DNA from: Thermoflexales bacterium
Lineage (GTDB): Bacteria > Chloroflexota > Anaerolineae > Fen-1058
DNA: 12,087 nt
Assembly: GCA_016931085.1 (NCBI GenBank)
Contig: JAFGFO010000432.1
Span: forward strand, 1-12,087
Direction: 5' to 3'
Positions 1 through 6,760 of this stretch are shown piece by piece (the first letter of the stretch is position 1; the number at the start of each line of letters is the position of its first letter). Below the pieces are notes generated by a model. The model was not told where the DNA came from, searched no databases, and saw only the letters and a program-made list of their open reading frames with translations. Position numbers and translations under genes: made by a program.

Positions 1-1
1 C

Positions 2-3000
2 GTGGCCGGCGACCACGAGGGCATCTACGTCGTCGGCTGCGACGCCGCCTGGGGGCCGGCGCGGCCGGTGTGGAACGAGTACGCTTATCACATCACCAAC
101 ATCGCCGACGATCTGAGCGTGCCGCCGGCCGAGCCGGACAGTTGGGCGGCGCACAACACCTATCACACCCAGTCGCCGCAGATCAACCCTGCCCCGGTCT
201 ACCGCCTCGAGCTGACGCACAGCCTGGCGCTGAGCGGGGTGGCAGTGTTGGAGGACACCTTCTCCGCCCCGCCTGACCCTCGCCCTGAGCCTGTCGAAGG
301 GACGCCGGCCCCGGCTTACCACTGGAGCTACCGGCAGTACTGGTACGAGCCAGCTCACATCACCCACTTTGCCAGTCGCCTGGAGGCTATGCAGCCCGGC
401 GAGGTGCGGGCCGTGGCTGAGGGCACACACGTGGCCTACACGGCGCCCGGAGGCGCGGGGCAAATCGACCTCGGCCCGCTGTACGTGTCGGCGGCGCATC
501 TGGTCGCCATCACCCCATCGGCGCAGACGGTTGGCGCGGGCGGGACGGCGCAATACGAGGTGACCTTGTTCAACCCGAGCGGCGTGGCGCAGACCTACAC
601 CCTGTCTGTCGCCGGTTTGCCGGCTGAGTTTGTCGCTGCTCTGCCGCCCACCGTCACGCTCCAGGCTGGTGAGATTCTTACTCTTCCACTCTCTGTGCAC
701 GCTTCTTCTCTCCGCGTACGCGTGTCACCGAACGCCTTGCGTTCGGCCCTATCTGTTCTTGCCGAGACCTCCTCCGGCGGGCTGGACGCGGCGGGTGCGG
801 ATCTGACCGTCGTGCCGCCCAGCTTTGCCTTATCCATCGCGCCTGGCCTCCGATCGGCCGGCAATGGTGAGACGGTCACCTACACCGTCACGCTGACCAA
901 TTTCGAGGCCCTGGCGCGCACCTGCACCCTGGCCGTGTCTGGCCTGGAGGGCAATGCCGTTAGCCTCTTGGCTAACGACATAGTTCTTCCGACCTCAGTC
1001 GAGGTCGCCGGTGGCGCGACTGTCACGTTCCCGCTGGTCGCCACCGCCCACACCTATCGCGGCCTGTATCCTTTCGCCGTCGCCGCCAACCTTCCATCTC
1101 CGCATACGCGTCTATCTGATTTCTCTATCTTCTCCGTCACGAGCGACCGCGGCGTTCTGGCTTCCCTCTACCCCTCTTCCGCTTCCGGCGGGCCGGGTGT
1201 GCCGGTGCGCTATCGTGTGCTCGTCACCAACACCGGCAATTTGTCGGATACCTATACCTTCGGCGTGAGTGTACCTTCAGGCTGGGATTACCGTCTGGAG
1301 GCCAATGGCGAGGCCATCACGGCCTTGACGCTGACACCCTTTGTGTTCAACGCAGCCGAGTTGTGGCTGATCGTCACGCCGCCGGAGGGCGCGCCGCCGG
1401 GCGAGTATGCCATCAGCCTCACGGCTGCCTCGCAATTCGACCCTTCTGCATCCTTTATGGTCGAAAGCCAACTCACCGTCGGCGGGCGCGGCGTGGTGGT
1501 CGAGCTCAGCCCGCCGCAGGCGGCGATGCTGCCTACCGGGACCCACACCTGGCAGGTGCTGGTGCGCAACACGGGCGAGGTGGCCGATAACTACCGCCTG
1601 TTCGCTGGCGGCCTCCTATCCGGCACGGCCCACTTTAGCTCTGACACCGTCTCGCTGGCGGCGGGTGAAACGCAGGTGGTGCAGGTGACGGCCGGGCCGG
1701 TCGAGGTCGCGCTGCCAGGGGAATATCCATTTGCCATCACGGCCCGGTCCGAGTCCGATCCGGCCATCTACAACTATGACATGGGCCAGGTCAGCTTTGG
1801 CGAGTTTGAGGCCGTGGACGTGGCGCTGCTGCCGCTCAGCCAGACACTGACCGCTACCGCGACGTTACAGGCGTCATACTTGGTGCTCATCACCAACACG
1901 GGCAATGTGGGCACAATCTTCAATGTTCAATTGTCACATGTCAAATGGCCGGCGTTGGAGCCGGGCTGGTTGGAGGTATGGGCCGGGGAGGACGAGCTGT
2001 ATTTGCCGCCCCACGCGGCGGTATGGGTGCCTGTGACGGTGCAGGGAGGTGAGGCGGGGACGTACCAACTCACCGTCTCGGTCAGCTCGATCAGCGGCGG
2101 GGCGCAGGAAGAAGAAAGCGTGACGTTGAGCATCGCGCCGGCGCCAACACCGACGCCCACCCCGACGCCGACCGCTAGCGCGACGCCGACACCGACATCG
2201 ACGCCAACCGATACACCGGTGCCACCAACACCGACCGACACGCCAGCGCCGCCGACAACGACCGACACACCGCTGCCACCAACAGCGACCGATACCCCGG
2301 TGCCGCCGACGCCAACGGCAACGGATACCCCGGTGCCGCCAACAGCGACCGATACGCCAGTGCCGCCGACAGCGACCGATACACCGGTGCCACCAACGGC
2401 AACCGACACGCCAGTGCCACCGACGGCGACCGATACGCCAGTGCCGCCAACGGCGACGGCAACCGATACCCCGATGCCGCCGACAGTGACCGATACCCCG
2501 CTGCCGCCGACACCGACCGACACGCCGGCGCCATCGACGCCAACGCCGACATCTGTACCGTCGTGCGAGTTGTACCCGATTGCGCTCCACGTGAGCACTG
2601 TGTTGGAAACCGTTCCTGGCCAAGAGTTGACCGACATTTACAACGGCTCAGGCCCCGGCAACTTTGGCTGGCTGAGTTGGGCAGGCGATCAGGGCGTGCC
2701 AGCGTTGGTGAACAGCCTGACACCACCGGGCGATAGCCACACGTACATCAATCCGTACGATCCCACCGACCACGTGCTCTCGGCGGGTGACTGGGTCTAT
2801 GGCCGGCCTGGCGTGGCCAACGCCAAGGCAGTCCGTGATGCCCTGGATGGTCTCAAGAACACCGTCATCACTGTGCCAGTGTGGTACGCTGCCAGCGGTC
2901 AGGGCAGCAATGCCAAGTATCTCGTGGTCGGCTTTGCACGCATCCAGATCACGGGCTATCGCTTGCCGGGCACGAACCGCATCTCGGCCATCTTTCAGGG

Positions 3001-3025
3001 ATATACGACATGCGGCGTGCCTTGA
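2..3025 (+). CDS. Large secreted/surface protein with Ig-like repeats and Pro/Thr-rich linker (5' partial)
   Basis: The frame is open from the first bases, so this is the 3' part of a longer gene; the GTG at 2 is probably an internal Val codon. Seen in 1007 residues: an N-terminal region, then about five Ig-like beta repeats between roughly residues 165 and 710. Each has a pattern like YRVLVTNTGN followed by a D/N-x-Y segment and G-E-x-x-x-L/V-P, which resembles NEW3/APHP-type adhesion or scaffold domains. A Pro/Thr-rich linker (about 713-857) follows, then a compact C-terminal domain starting at a Cys. That last domain has GNFGWLSW, SAGDWVYGRPG and SGQGSNAKYLVVGFA, which from memory resembles C-terminal domains of TadG/pilus-assembly-like proteins in Chloroflexota. 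The signal peptide would be upstream of the window. An exported cell-surface role is inferred; the ligand is unknown. No terminator was seen after the TGA stop. Confidence 0.85.
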   Translation: MAGDHEGIYVVGCDAAWGPARPVWNEYAYHITNIADDLSVPPAEPDSWAAHNTYHTQSPQINPAPVYRLELTHSLALSGVAVLEDTFSAPPDPRPEPVEGTPAPAYHWSYRQYWYEPAHITHFASRLEAMQPGEVRAVAEGTHVAYTAPGGAGQIDLGPLYVSAAHLVAITPSAQTVGAGGTAQYEVTLFNPSGVAQTYTLSVAGLPAEFVAALPPTVTLQAGEILTLPLSVHASSLRVRVSPNALRSALSVLAETSSGGLDAAGADLTVVPPSFALSIAPGLRSAGNGETVTYTVTLTNFEALARTCTLAVSGLEGNAVSLLANDIVLPTSVEVAGGATVTFPLVATAHTYRGLYPFAVAANLPSPHTRLSDFSIFSVTSDRGVLASLYPSSASGGPGVPVRYRVLVTNTGNLSDTYTFGVSVPSGWDYRLEANGEAITALTLTPFVFNAAELWLIVTPPEGAPPGEYAISLTAASQFDPSASFMVESQLTVGGRGVVVELSPPQAAMLPTGTHTWQVLVRNTGEVADNYRLFAGGLLSGTAHFSSDTVSLAAGETQVVQVTAGPVEVALPGEYPFAITARSESDPAIYNYDMGQVSFGEFEAVDVALLPLSQTLTATATLQASYLVLITNTGNVGTIFNVQLSHVKWPALEPGWLEVWAGEDELYLPPHAAVWVPVTVQGGEAGTYQLTVSVSSISGGAQEEESVTLSIAPAPTPTPTPTPTASATPTPTSTPTDTPVPPTPTDTPAPPTTTDTPLPPTATDTPVPPTPTATDTPVPPTATDTPVPPTATDTPVPPTATDTPVPPTATDTPVPPTATATDTPMPPTVTDTPLPPTPTDTPAPSTPTPTSVPSCELYPIALHVSTVLETVPGQELTDIYNGSGPGNFGWLSWAGDQGVPALVNSLTPPGDSHTYINPYDPTDHVLSAGDWVYGRPGVANAKAVRDALDGLKNTVITVPVWYAASGQGSNAKYLVVGFARIQITGYRLPGTNRISAIFQGYTTCGVP
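283..301. repeat. Dispersed palindromic repeat inside the coding frame
   Basis: The 19 bases CCCTGAGCCTGTCGAAGGG form an imperfect palindrome and are translated as part of PRPEPVEGT in the large surface protein. From memory, this sequence and close variants recur in many copies in Chloroflexota and other bacterial genomes, often inside genes. Here it sits in a Pro-rich stretch between two folded segments, where an in-frame insertion would be tolerated. Confidence 0.6.
713..1007. repeat. Cluster of short perfect hairpins within the coding sequence
   Basis: Four short perfect palindromes fall inside the gene. They are CGCGTACGCG (713-722), an 8-bp stem with loop CTT (728-746), a 7-bp stem GTTAGCC with loop TCTT (959-976), and a 7-bp stem CGACCTC with loop AGTC (990-1007). 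The surrounding patches (about 670-770 and 1085-1195) are rich in TCT, CTT and TTC codons, unlike the GC-rich sequence around them. These may be remnants of inserted small repeats or recombined segments; chance is possible for any single one. Confidence 0.45.
2207..2542 (+). repeat. 27-bp minisatellite coding for TDTPVPPTA units
   Basis: Twelve tandem units of nine residues (TDTP-V/A/L/M-P-P/S-T-x) can be counted, two of them extended by an extra Thr-Ala. The third codon positions vary between units, so the array is under protein-level constraint and not freshly amplified. A further run of TP dipeptides precedes it. This is a flexible, probably wall-spanning linker between the Ig-like repeats and the C-terminal domain. 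Confidence 0.9.
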
Positions 3026-3088
3026 GCGGGCGGTGATAGTGGAACCTGGCGAAAAGTCAATTGCGTCAAGCTGGAGGACAGGATTGAT

Positions 3089-3157
3089 ATGCATCCAGGA
3101 CATGACCGGCAAGGACTTTTTGGCAAGATTAGCAGCTTGGCAGGCGACTGGCCATAG
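3089..3157 (+). other. Possible 22-codon leader ORF before P1
   Basis: An ATG at 3089 preceded by GGAGG (3073-3077, spacing 11) opens a frame of 22 codons ending at TAG 3155-3157, just before the ribosome binding site of P1. It codes for a short peptide beginning MHPGHDRQGLFGK. No homology is recognised. It could be a leader peptide, the remnant of an older gene, or chance. Confidence 0.25.
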
Positions 3158-3175
3158 CAAAGAGGTTATGCCAGA

Positions 3176-3847
3176 ATGGAGCTGTGTTCTATTTTTCAAG
3201 ATTTATCATTCAGCGTTCAAATCGCCGCGCATGATGCTGGGCTGGAACACTATGCGCCGCACATGTACTTTGATACTGTCGCAGCCGTCCAAGTTTATCA
3301 AGAGTGTTTTGCCCCAGAAGACTGGATACCCCCTTTCACGTCGTATGCGGAAATCAAATTCGAGATCAGCCCACTGGACATCGCCCGCTCACAAATACAT
3401 GACCGAGATATTGTCAAGACCCTCGGCGCAGTGCCGAAGGATAAGGACAGCGGCGAACACTTGCCCATCGTTGCGCACTTGGGCGTCCAGTTTATCCTGG
3501 AAGTGAGCAAGCTGGGCCAGTTATCCTCAGAAAATCGGGATGATTACCGTCACCATCTGGCCGATCGCGACCAGTTGCAAGTCCGGCTGGAAAATCTGAG
3601 GCATAGCTTGCAACGTGTAATCAAAGAAGATGCCATACACATCGAAGCCAGCGTGACCATTGCCGAATCCGGGCAATTGGTGCTCAGCAAAATCACTGCT
3701 CACTGGCCGGTGACCATCGAAGTGGATATCGAAGACGCCGTGCGGCAGACCAGGCTGGAAGACATGATGAACCGCATCCATGCCGGCCTTGACACGCTTG
3801 AGACATTCGGGCAAAATTTTGCGAAAGACGCGGAGTACCCAAAATGA
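3176..3847 (+). CDS. P1: conserved protein of unknown function, paralogue of P2
   Basis: 223 residues, no family recognised. The start ATG has a good AAAGAGG site about 10 bases upstream. The protein is soluble in appearance, with no signal peptide or membrane segment. It aligns end to end with the protein at 8400-9080: roughly 70% identity by eye over the N-terminal 67 residues (from FQDL to ARSQ, including the shared AGLEHYA, EDW-PPF and PLD-ARSQ blocks) and strong matches again near LENL-SLQR, AESG-LVLS and AHW-x4-EVDI-D-VRQ-RLE. The middle is diverged. The C-terminal third is charged and helical-looking. The stop overlaps the next start (ATGA), so P1 and the HTH protein are probably translationally coupled and may work together. 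An operon-mate of a DNA-binding protein could be a regulator partner or co-factor; this is inference only. Confidence 0.8.
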   Translation: MELCSIFQDLSFSVQIAAHDAGLEHYAPHMYFDTVAAVQVYQECFAPEDWIPPFTSYAEIKFEISPLDIARSQIHDRDIVKTLGAVPKDKDSGEHLPIVAHLGVQFILEVSKLGQLSSENRDDYRHHLADRDQLQVRLENLRHSLQRVIKEDAIHIEASVTIAESGQLVLSKITAHWPVTIEVDIEDAVRQTRLEDMMNRIHAGLDTLETFGQNFAKDAEYPK

Positions 3848-4074
3848 ATCAAGAATCGAAACACGTGGTACTGGACGAGTGGATCACGCCCGCAGAAGCG
3901 GCCGAGATCATTGGCGTTACACCTTACCAGGTGCGGCACCTGGCGCGCACGGGTACGGTCGAGGCGCGCAAGTTTGGCCGTGCCTGGATGATCAAGCGCG
4001 ATTCGGTCAGGGCTTACGCCGCCCAGGAACGCCATCCCGGTCCCAAACCCCAGGAACCACCCACGCCGGATTGA
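3844..4074 (+). CDS. Excisionase/MerR-like helix-turn-helix DNA-binding protein
   Basis: 76 residues. Residues 13-58 match the HTH_17/excisionase pattern: W-I-T-P-A-E-A-A-E-I-I-G-V then V-R-H-L-A-R-T-G-T-V-E-A-R-K-F-G-R-A-W-M-I, ending with the usual D-S-V-R-A-Y. The Pro-rich tail (PGPKPQEPPTPD) is disordered. Members of this family act as excisionases, as recombination directionality factors, or as small repressors. Here the gene overlaps P1 by 4 bp and lies about 35 bp before a strong promoter, so it could control that promoter or serve the serine recombinase encoded at 6761-8257. Which role applies is not decided by the sequence. Confidence 0.85.
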   Translation: MNQESKHVVLDEWITPAEAAEIIGVTPYQVRHLARTGTVEARKFGRAWMIKRDSVRAYAAQERHPGPKPQEPPTPD

Positions 4075-4107
4075 CCCCCTTCCCTCCTCAATTCCTTCTT
4101 TTCACTC

Positions 4108-4136
4108 TTGACAATTATTTACGTTTCGTATATAAT
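4108..4136 (+). promoter_or_regulatory. Consensus sigma-70-type promoter
   Basis: TTGACA (4108-4113), a 17-base spacer, and TATAAT (4131-4136) match the consensus at every position, within an AT-rich stretch. A start near 4143 would transcribe the hairpin region and the two small genes behind it. Confidence 0.85.
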
Positions 4137-4142
4137 TATAGC

Positions 4143-4252
4143 GTAGTTCATAGTTGAACAACCATCAGCGCGCCAACGCTGATGGTTCGTATCGACCGCT
4201 GGTGTAGGCAGCGGCCCGACCGGGTGGCCTGCTGCAAAGCAGGCTGCCCGGT
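4143..4252 (+). ncRNA. Candidate structured leader RNA with four consecutive hairpins
   Basis: Directly after the promoter there are four adjacent perfect or near-perfect stems. H1 is 4146-4159 (5 bp, loop TAGT). H2 is 4160-4187 (11 bp, AACCATCAGCG, 6-base loop). H3 is 4196-4214 (6 bp, CCGCTG, 7-base loop). H4 is 4219-4252: ACCGGG, then UG/UG forming tandem wobble pairs, then GCCTGCT, closed by a GCAA tetraloop, giving a continuous 15-bp helix. H1 abuts H2 without a gap. H4 is followed by TTTAAGTCAATTTT, which could act as a weak attenuator, and then by the AGGAGG of the next gene. No known RNA family is recognised. It could be a cis-acting leader, a regulatory small RNA, or the structured start of the element's transcript. 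Confidence 0.6.
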
Positions 4253-4278
4253 TTAAGTCAATTTTCAGGAGGATTTCA

Positions 4279-4581
4279 ATGTCTATCAGCACCGATTCGA
4301 TCGAGAAGGCAATCAAAAACTATCTCACAGGCAAACTGGCCCAGTTTCGCACCACGCTGGAAGGGGAATCCGGACAACCCATTTGCGAGCTCGATCTCGA
4401 CGGTACCCTCTTGCTTTCAGATTTATGCCGCTTCTTGGGCTTGGACGAACAGCAGTACAACCAGGTGTTGGGTGATAACGGCGTGCAGTACGTAAGCGAG
4501 GTCTTTGAAACACGCGTATGGGTCTGCTCAAGTTGGTTGCCTGTGTCTTCCGAAGCAAAACCTGCAATGGCAGAAAGATAA
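4279..4581 (+). CDS. Small protein of unknown function downstream of the hairpin leader
   Basis: 100 residues, not recognised. The start is well supported: AGGAGGA at 4267-4273 lies 5 bases before the ATG, and the strong promoter is 140 bases upstream. The N-terminal half is charged and likely helical. The segment LLLSDLCRFLGLDEQQYNQVLG could be a small helical or HTH-like unit, but this is weak. The C-terminus (from VWVCSSWLPV) looks atypical and may be poorly structured. It is 23 bp from the next small gene in the same direction and probably shares its transcript. Given its position inside the putative element it may be an element-specific regulator, but no function can be assigned. Confidence 0.6.
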   Translation: MSISTDSIEKAIKNYLTGKLAQFRTTLEGESGQPICELDLDGTLLLSDLCRFLGLDEQQYNQVLGDNGVQYVSEVFETRVWVCSSWLPVSSEAKPAMAER

Positions 4582-4604
4582 TCGGTCCGGCTGGAGCACA
4601 TCTG

Positions 4605-4793
4605 ATGACAAGAGGAAAGCGGCTGGCATGTCCCCCAGTAACCGTGCTGCGCGCTGACCCGCCCAAGTACGCCACCCGAGAGGAAGCCTGGGCGGCGGTC
4701 GGTCGCATCGTCGCGCGCCTTCTGGCTCAAGCCATCCTGCAAGAACAAGCCGAGCAGGAGCAAGCTACTCGTAAGAGGAAACCCTCCGGGTAG
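4605..4793 (+). CDS. Small basic protein of unknown function
   Basis: 62 residues if started at ATG 4605, which has GGAG (4593-4596) 8 bases upstream; the frame is open further 5' but would then overlap the previous gene. The protein is basic at both ends, with one probable helix (ATREEAWAAVGRIVARLLAQAILQ, shown here only by its ends AT-R and AIL-Q) and a Gln/Glu-rich then Lys/Arg-rich tail. No family recognised. It converges with, and overlaps by 29 bases, the 3' end of the ParB-like gene on the other strand, so it might instead be an incidental frame. Confidence 0.4.
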   Translation: MTRGKRLACPPVTVLRADPPKYATREEAWAAVGRIVARLLAQAILQEQAEQEQATRKRKPSG

Positions 4794-4800
4794 CTTGCTC
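4758..4800. terminator. Inverted repeat at the convergent gene ends, possible bidirectional terminator
   Basis: GAGCAAGCTAC (4758-4768) is perfectly complementary to GTAGCTTGCTC (4790-4800), with a 21-base loop that contains an inner GAGG/CCTC stem. It spans the stop codons of both convergent genes (4793 on plus, 4765 on minus). There is no strong T-tract on either side, so efficient intrinsic termination is not certain. Confidence 0.5.
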
Positions 4801-6564
4801 TATTTGCTCGATTGTCTCCACTTCATCACGCCAGGTGCGCACCAGGGCCAGGCAGGTCACCCAGCGACGCAACCCCTCGTCAGACTGCACAACCTGAGCT
4901 CGCAGGGCCGTGAACATTGGCACAATGGTGTTACTGGTGGGCTTTTGGGCTAGGTCTCCATAGCGCCCCCGAAAAGCCTGGGCAAGCTCTGACGCCGGCG
5001 AGAGCACGCCCAACTCGACTGCCATTTGCGCTTGGGCCACCGCCTGCCAGCCCAGGACAATGTGAAACATCGTCGGCGTATCCCACTCTGGCACCAGCAC
5101 CGGCTCGATAGCCTCCAAGAGTGCGCGGGTGGACAAGTCCAGTACCTTACCTGGGAGTGCCAATAGCGTCCGCTGTGCAGACATCTGCCTTAACGTGTCC
5201 ACAGCGGCCTGTTGGCGCTGCTGGTCCAACTGGCGCTGGCGGGCCTCCCAGTCAATTAACGCTTCTTGCGCCGCACCTCCACATTCCGCGTGAAGGCAGG
5301 CCATTTTCTGCACACCGCCCGGCTGCAGAATGACTGCACAGCCTGGTGGGGTATCTTGAGCATGGCGGCACGTTTTCGGAGTGCAAGGTTCGCCTTGCAT
5401 TTGCGGATGCTCCCAAATATACTCTTGTGCGTCTTGTCTTTCCTGGATAAAGTTAGGCAGCGCGGCCGGCAACTTTTGCTGTCTCAACGCTTGCACGGCT
5501 TCCTGGGCAGCCTCGGCCTCTTGAAGATGAAAGCAACTGTCTGGCTCGCGAACGTCGGGTGCAACGCAATAAGCATCCAGTCCGTCAAAAAGCGAGGCAG
5601 CGTCGCCTCGCACAGCCTGCCCATCTGGCCCAAACGCGCCAGGCGGATAGTGCCCAGCATCGTTTCTGCCTACCTCTAGCACAGATGCACCATCAACACC
5701 AGGCACAAACTGTTGCGTATAGCGTGGGAAAAGTCGCAAGTACCGGCAAGAGCACCGGCTGGTTCCATTGGTCTGCAAGGCAATGGGGGCCGTTTCGCGC
5801 TGCAATGCTGCTTGCAGATCTTCAAATGTCATCTGACACCCCAGGCATTTGTGAGTGGGTACATCGTTCCAAGTTTTACCCATCTCAAAACGCACACCGT
5901 GGCTGAGCAAATCACGCGTAATGGCGCGACCAAATTCGTCTAACGACTGAGCTTGCACCCAGGCGGGGTGTCGCAGTTGCTCCATAAACTTGGCGTGCAG
6001 TTGGGGGTACTCGGACAAGCGTTCATTGATCAGCGCAGTCCAATCGCGTGTCAAGCGCGCCTGGAGCGTCCGCCGGCGTTCCTCGGCTTCGGCATCGTAA
6101 TCCAGTTCTTTATCCCAGAGGCGTAGTTGCTCAATCGTAGCCCCATCTACCTCAAACACGGTCTCGACCACCTCTGGTTTCCGCTCGGCGGCTTGGAGCA
6201 ATGCCCGGACCGTTTCCCACCGTGTGAGGTTTTCGCGCAAATCGTTTTCCATCAGCCCGATGCTAACCGCGAGTCCCTCGTCACACTCTACCAAGACGGC
6301 AGGGATTAGTTCTGCCGGGTTCATACCTTTTTCTTGAGCAAGTTCCAGGCAAGCCAGAAATCGGTGATTGCCAGCTATCCCTTCCAAAGTGCCGGCGCGA
6401 ACGACAACAGGCTGCCACATGCCGGTTTCGGCAATGCTGCGCTTGAGGCGCTGGACGAGGTTCCAGTCAATTTCACGACGTGGCGAAAACGGGAATAATC
6501 TGGTACAACGATTGTAGACGACACTGCCTGCCGGCATCTCGGCAAAAGTGATGTGTGACAACAT
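4765..6564 (-). CDS. ParB-like protein with cysteine-rich central region
   Basis: 599 residues, well above the usual length of chromosomal ParB (about 300). The start ATG has GGAGGT 5 bases upstream. Residues about 25-120 form a ParB/sulfiredoxin-type domain: I-D-W-x2-V-Q-R-L-x2-S-I-x3-G-x2-Q-P-V-V-V, then EGIAGNHRFLAC (61-72) in place of the GERR box, then ENDLRENLTRWE (106-117), matching the ENLxR box. A helical segment follows. Residues 240-428 contain eleven cysteines, including C240-x2-C243, C271-x-C273, C394-x4-C399, C409, C423-x4-C428, suggesting metal or Fe-S binding. The C-terminal third is helical. ParB-type proteins bind centromere-like sites for partition, or act as regulators or nucleases on mobile elements. 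Its promoter region holds the 19-bp inverted repeat, a plausible binding site. It lies behind the recombinase gene on the same strand. Confidence 0.8.
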   Translation of the reverse strand: MLSHITFAEMPAGSVVYNRCTRLFPFSPRREIDWNLVQRLKRSIAETGMWQPVVVRAGTLEGIAGNHRFLACLELAQEKGMNPAELIPAVLVECDEGLAVSIGLMENDLRENLTRWETVRALLQAAERKPEVVETVFEVDGATIEQLRLWDKELDYDAEAEERRRTLQARLTRDWTALINERLSEYPQLHAKFMEQLRHPAWVQAQSLDEFGRAITRDLLSHGVRFEMGKTWNDVPTHKCLGCQMTFEDLQAALQRETAPIALQTNGTSRCSCRYLRLFPRYTQQFVPGVDGASVLEVGRNDAGHYPPGAFGPDGQAVRGDAASLFDGLDAYCVAPDVREPDSCFHLQEAEAAQEAVQALRQQKLPAALPNFIQERQDAQEYIWEHPQMQGEPCTPKTCRHAQDTPPGCAVILQPGGVQKMACLHAECGGAAQEALIDWEARQRQLDQQRQQAAVDTLRQMSAQRTLLALPGKVLDLSTRALLEAIEPVLVPEWDTPTMFHIVLGWQAVAQAQMAVELGVLSPASELAQAFRGRYGDLAQKPTSNTIVPMFTALRAQVVQSDEGLRRWVTCLALVRTWRDEVETIEQIEQATRRVSSYE

Positions 6565-6593
6565 ACGCGACCTCCATATGAGCAGATTTTGGA

Positions 6594-6641
6594 TTTAGCG
6601 TATGTAGCGACAAAGGAAGGTCTGTCGCTACATACGCTAAA
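6594..6641. repeat. Perfect 19-bp inverted repeat between recombinase and ParB-like gene
   Basis: TTTAGCGTATGTAGCGACA (6594-6612) and its exact complement (6623-6641) are separated by 10 bases. The repeat lies about 30 bp upstream of the ParB-like start codon. The octamer ACATACGC inside the right arm recurs at 6561-6568, at the start codon itself. The plus-strand side is followed by TTTTT, as in an intrinsic terminator, but no plus-strand gene ends here. Alternatives are an operator, a parS-like centromere for the neighbouring ParB-like protein, or an element-specific recombination site. Confidence 0.75.
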
Positions 6642-6760
6642 CTTTTTGTATGAGGGCCACGGGCCTTGTCCCGCGACCTGGCGTGCGCCCGTGAGGGACG
6701 CAGTCCCGGTGCCAACACGTGGTCATGGCCTGTTGTAGCGCTCATCATTCACCCCAACAA
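6642..6760. other. GC-rich spacer with several complementary segments, no gene seen
   Basis: Between the recombinase stop and the 19-bp inverted repeat lies a GC-rich stretch with competing complementary segments: CACGGGC (6658-6664) with GCCCGTG (6686-6692), and GGGAC with GTCCC around a GCA loop (6695-6707). It could form a structured 3' region of the recombinase mRNA or a 5' leader of the ParB-like mRNA. No convincing promoter was found on the minus strand. Confidence 0.35.

Noticed and set aside
2207..2542. Regular repeats as a possible CRISPR array
   Set aside because: The units are contiguous, in frame and coding, with no unique spacers and no cas genes nearby.
1927..2637. Long open frames on the minus strand opposite the Pro/Thr-rich linker
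   Set aside because: They are antisense translations of the 27-bp minisatellite (Val/Gly/Ser or Arg/Trp repeats) with no independent start signal.
3060..3090. TTGCGT with a weak -10-like TTGATA as promoter for P1
   Set aside because: The -10 match is poor and nothing else supports it; the promoter of P1 remains unidentified.
2787..3506. Plus-strand open frame crossing the end of the surface protein into P1
   Set aside because: It overlaps two better supported genes in another frame and its composition is that of a shadow frame.
6473..6748. Minus-strand frame between recombinase and ParB-like gene
   Set aside because: It overlaps the ParB-like start, runs through the 19-bp inverted repeat and GC-rich palindromes, and has no ribosome binding site that I can see.
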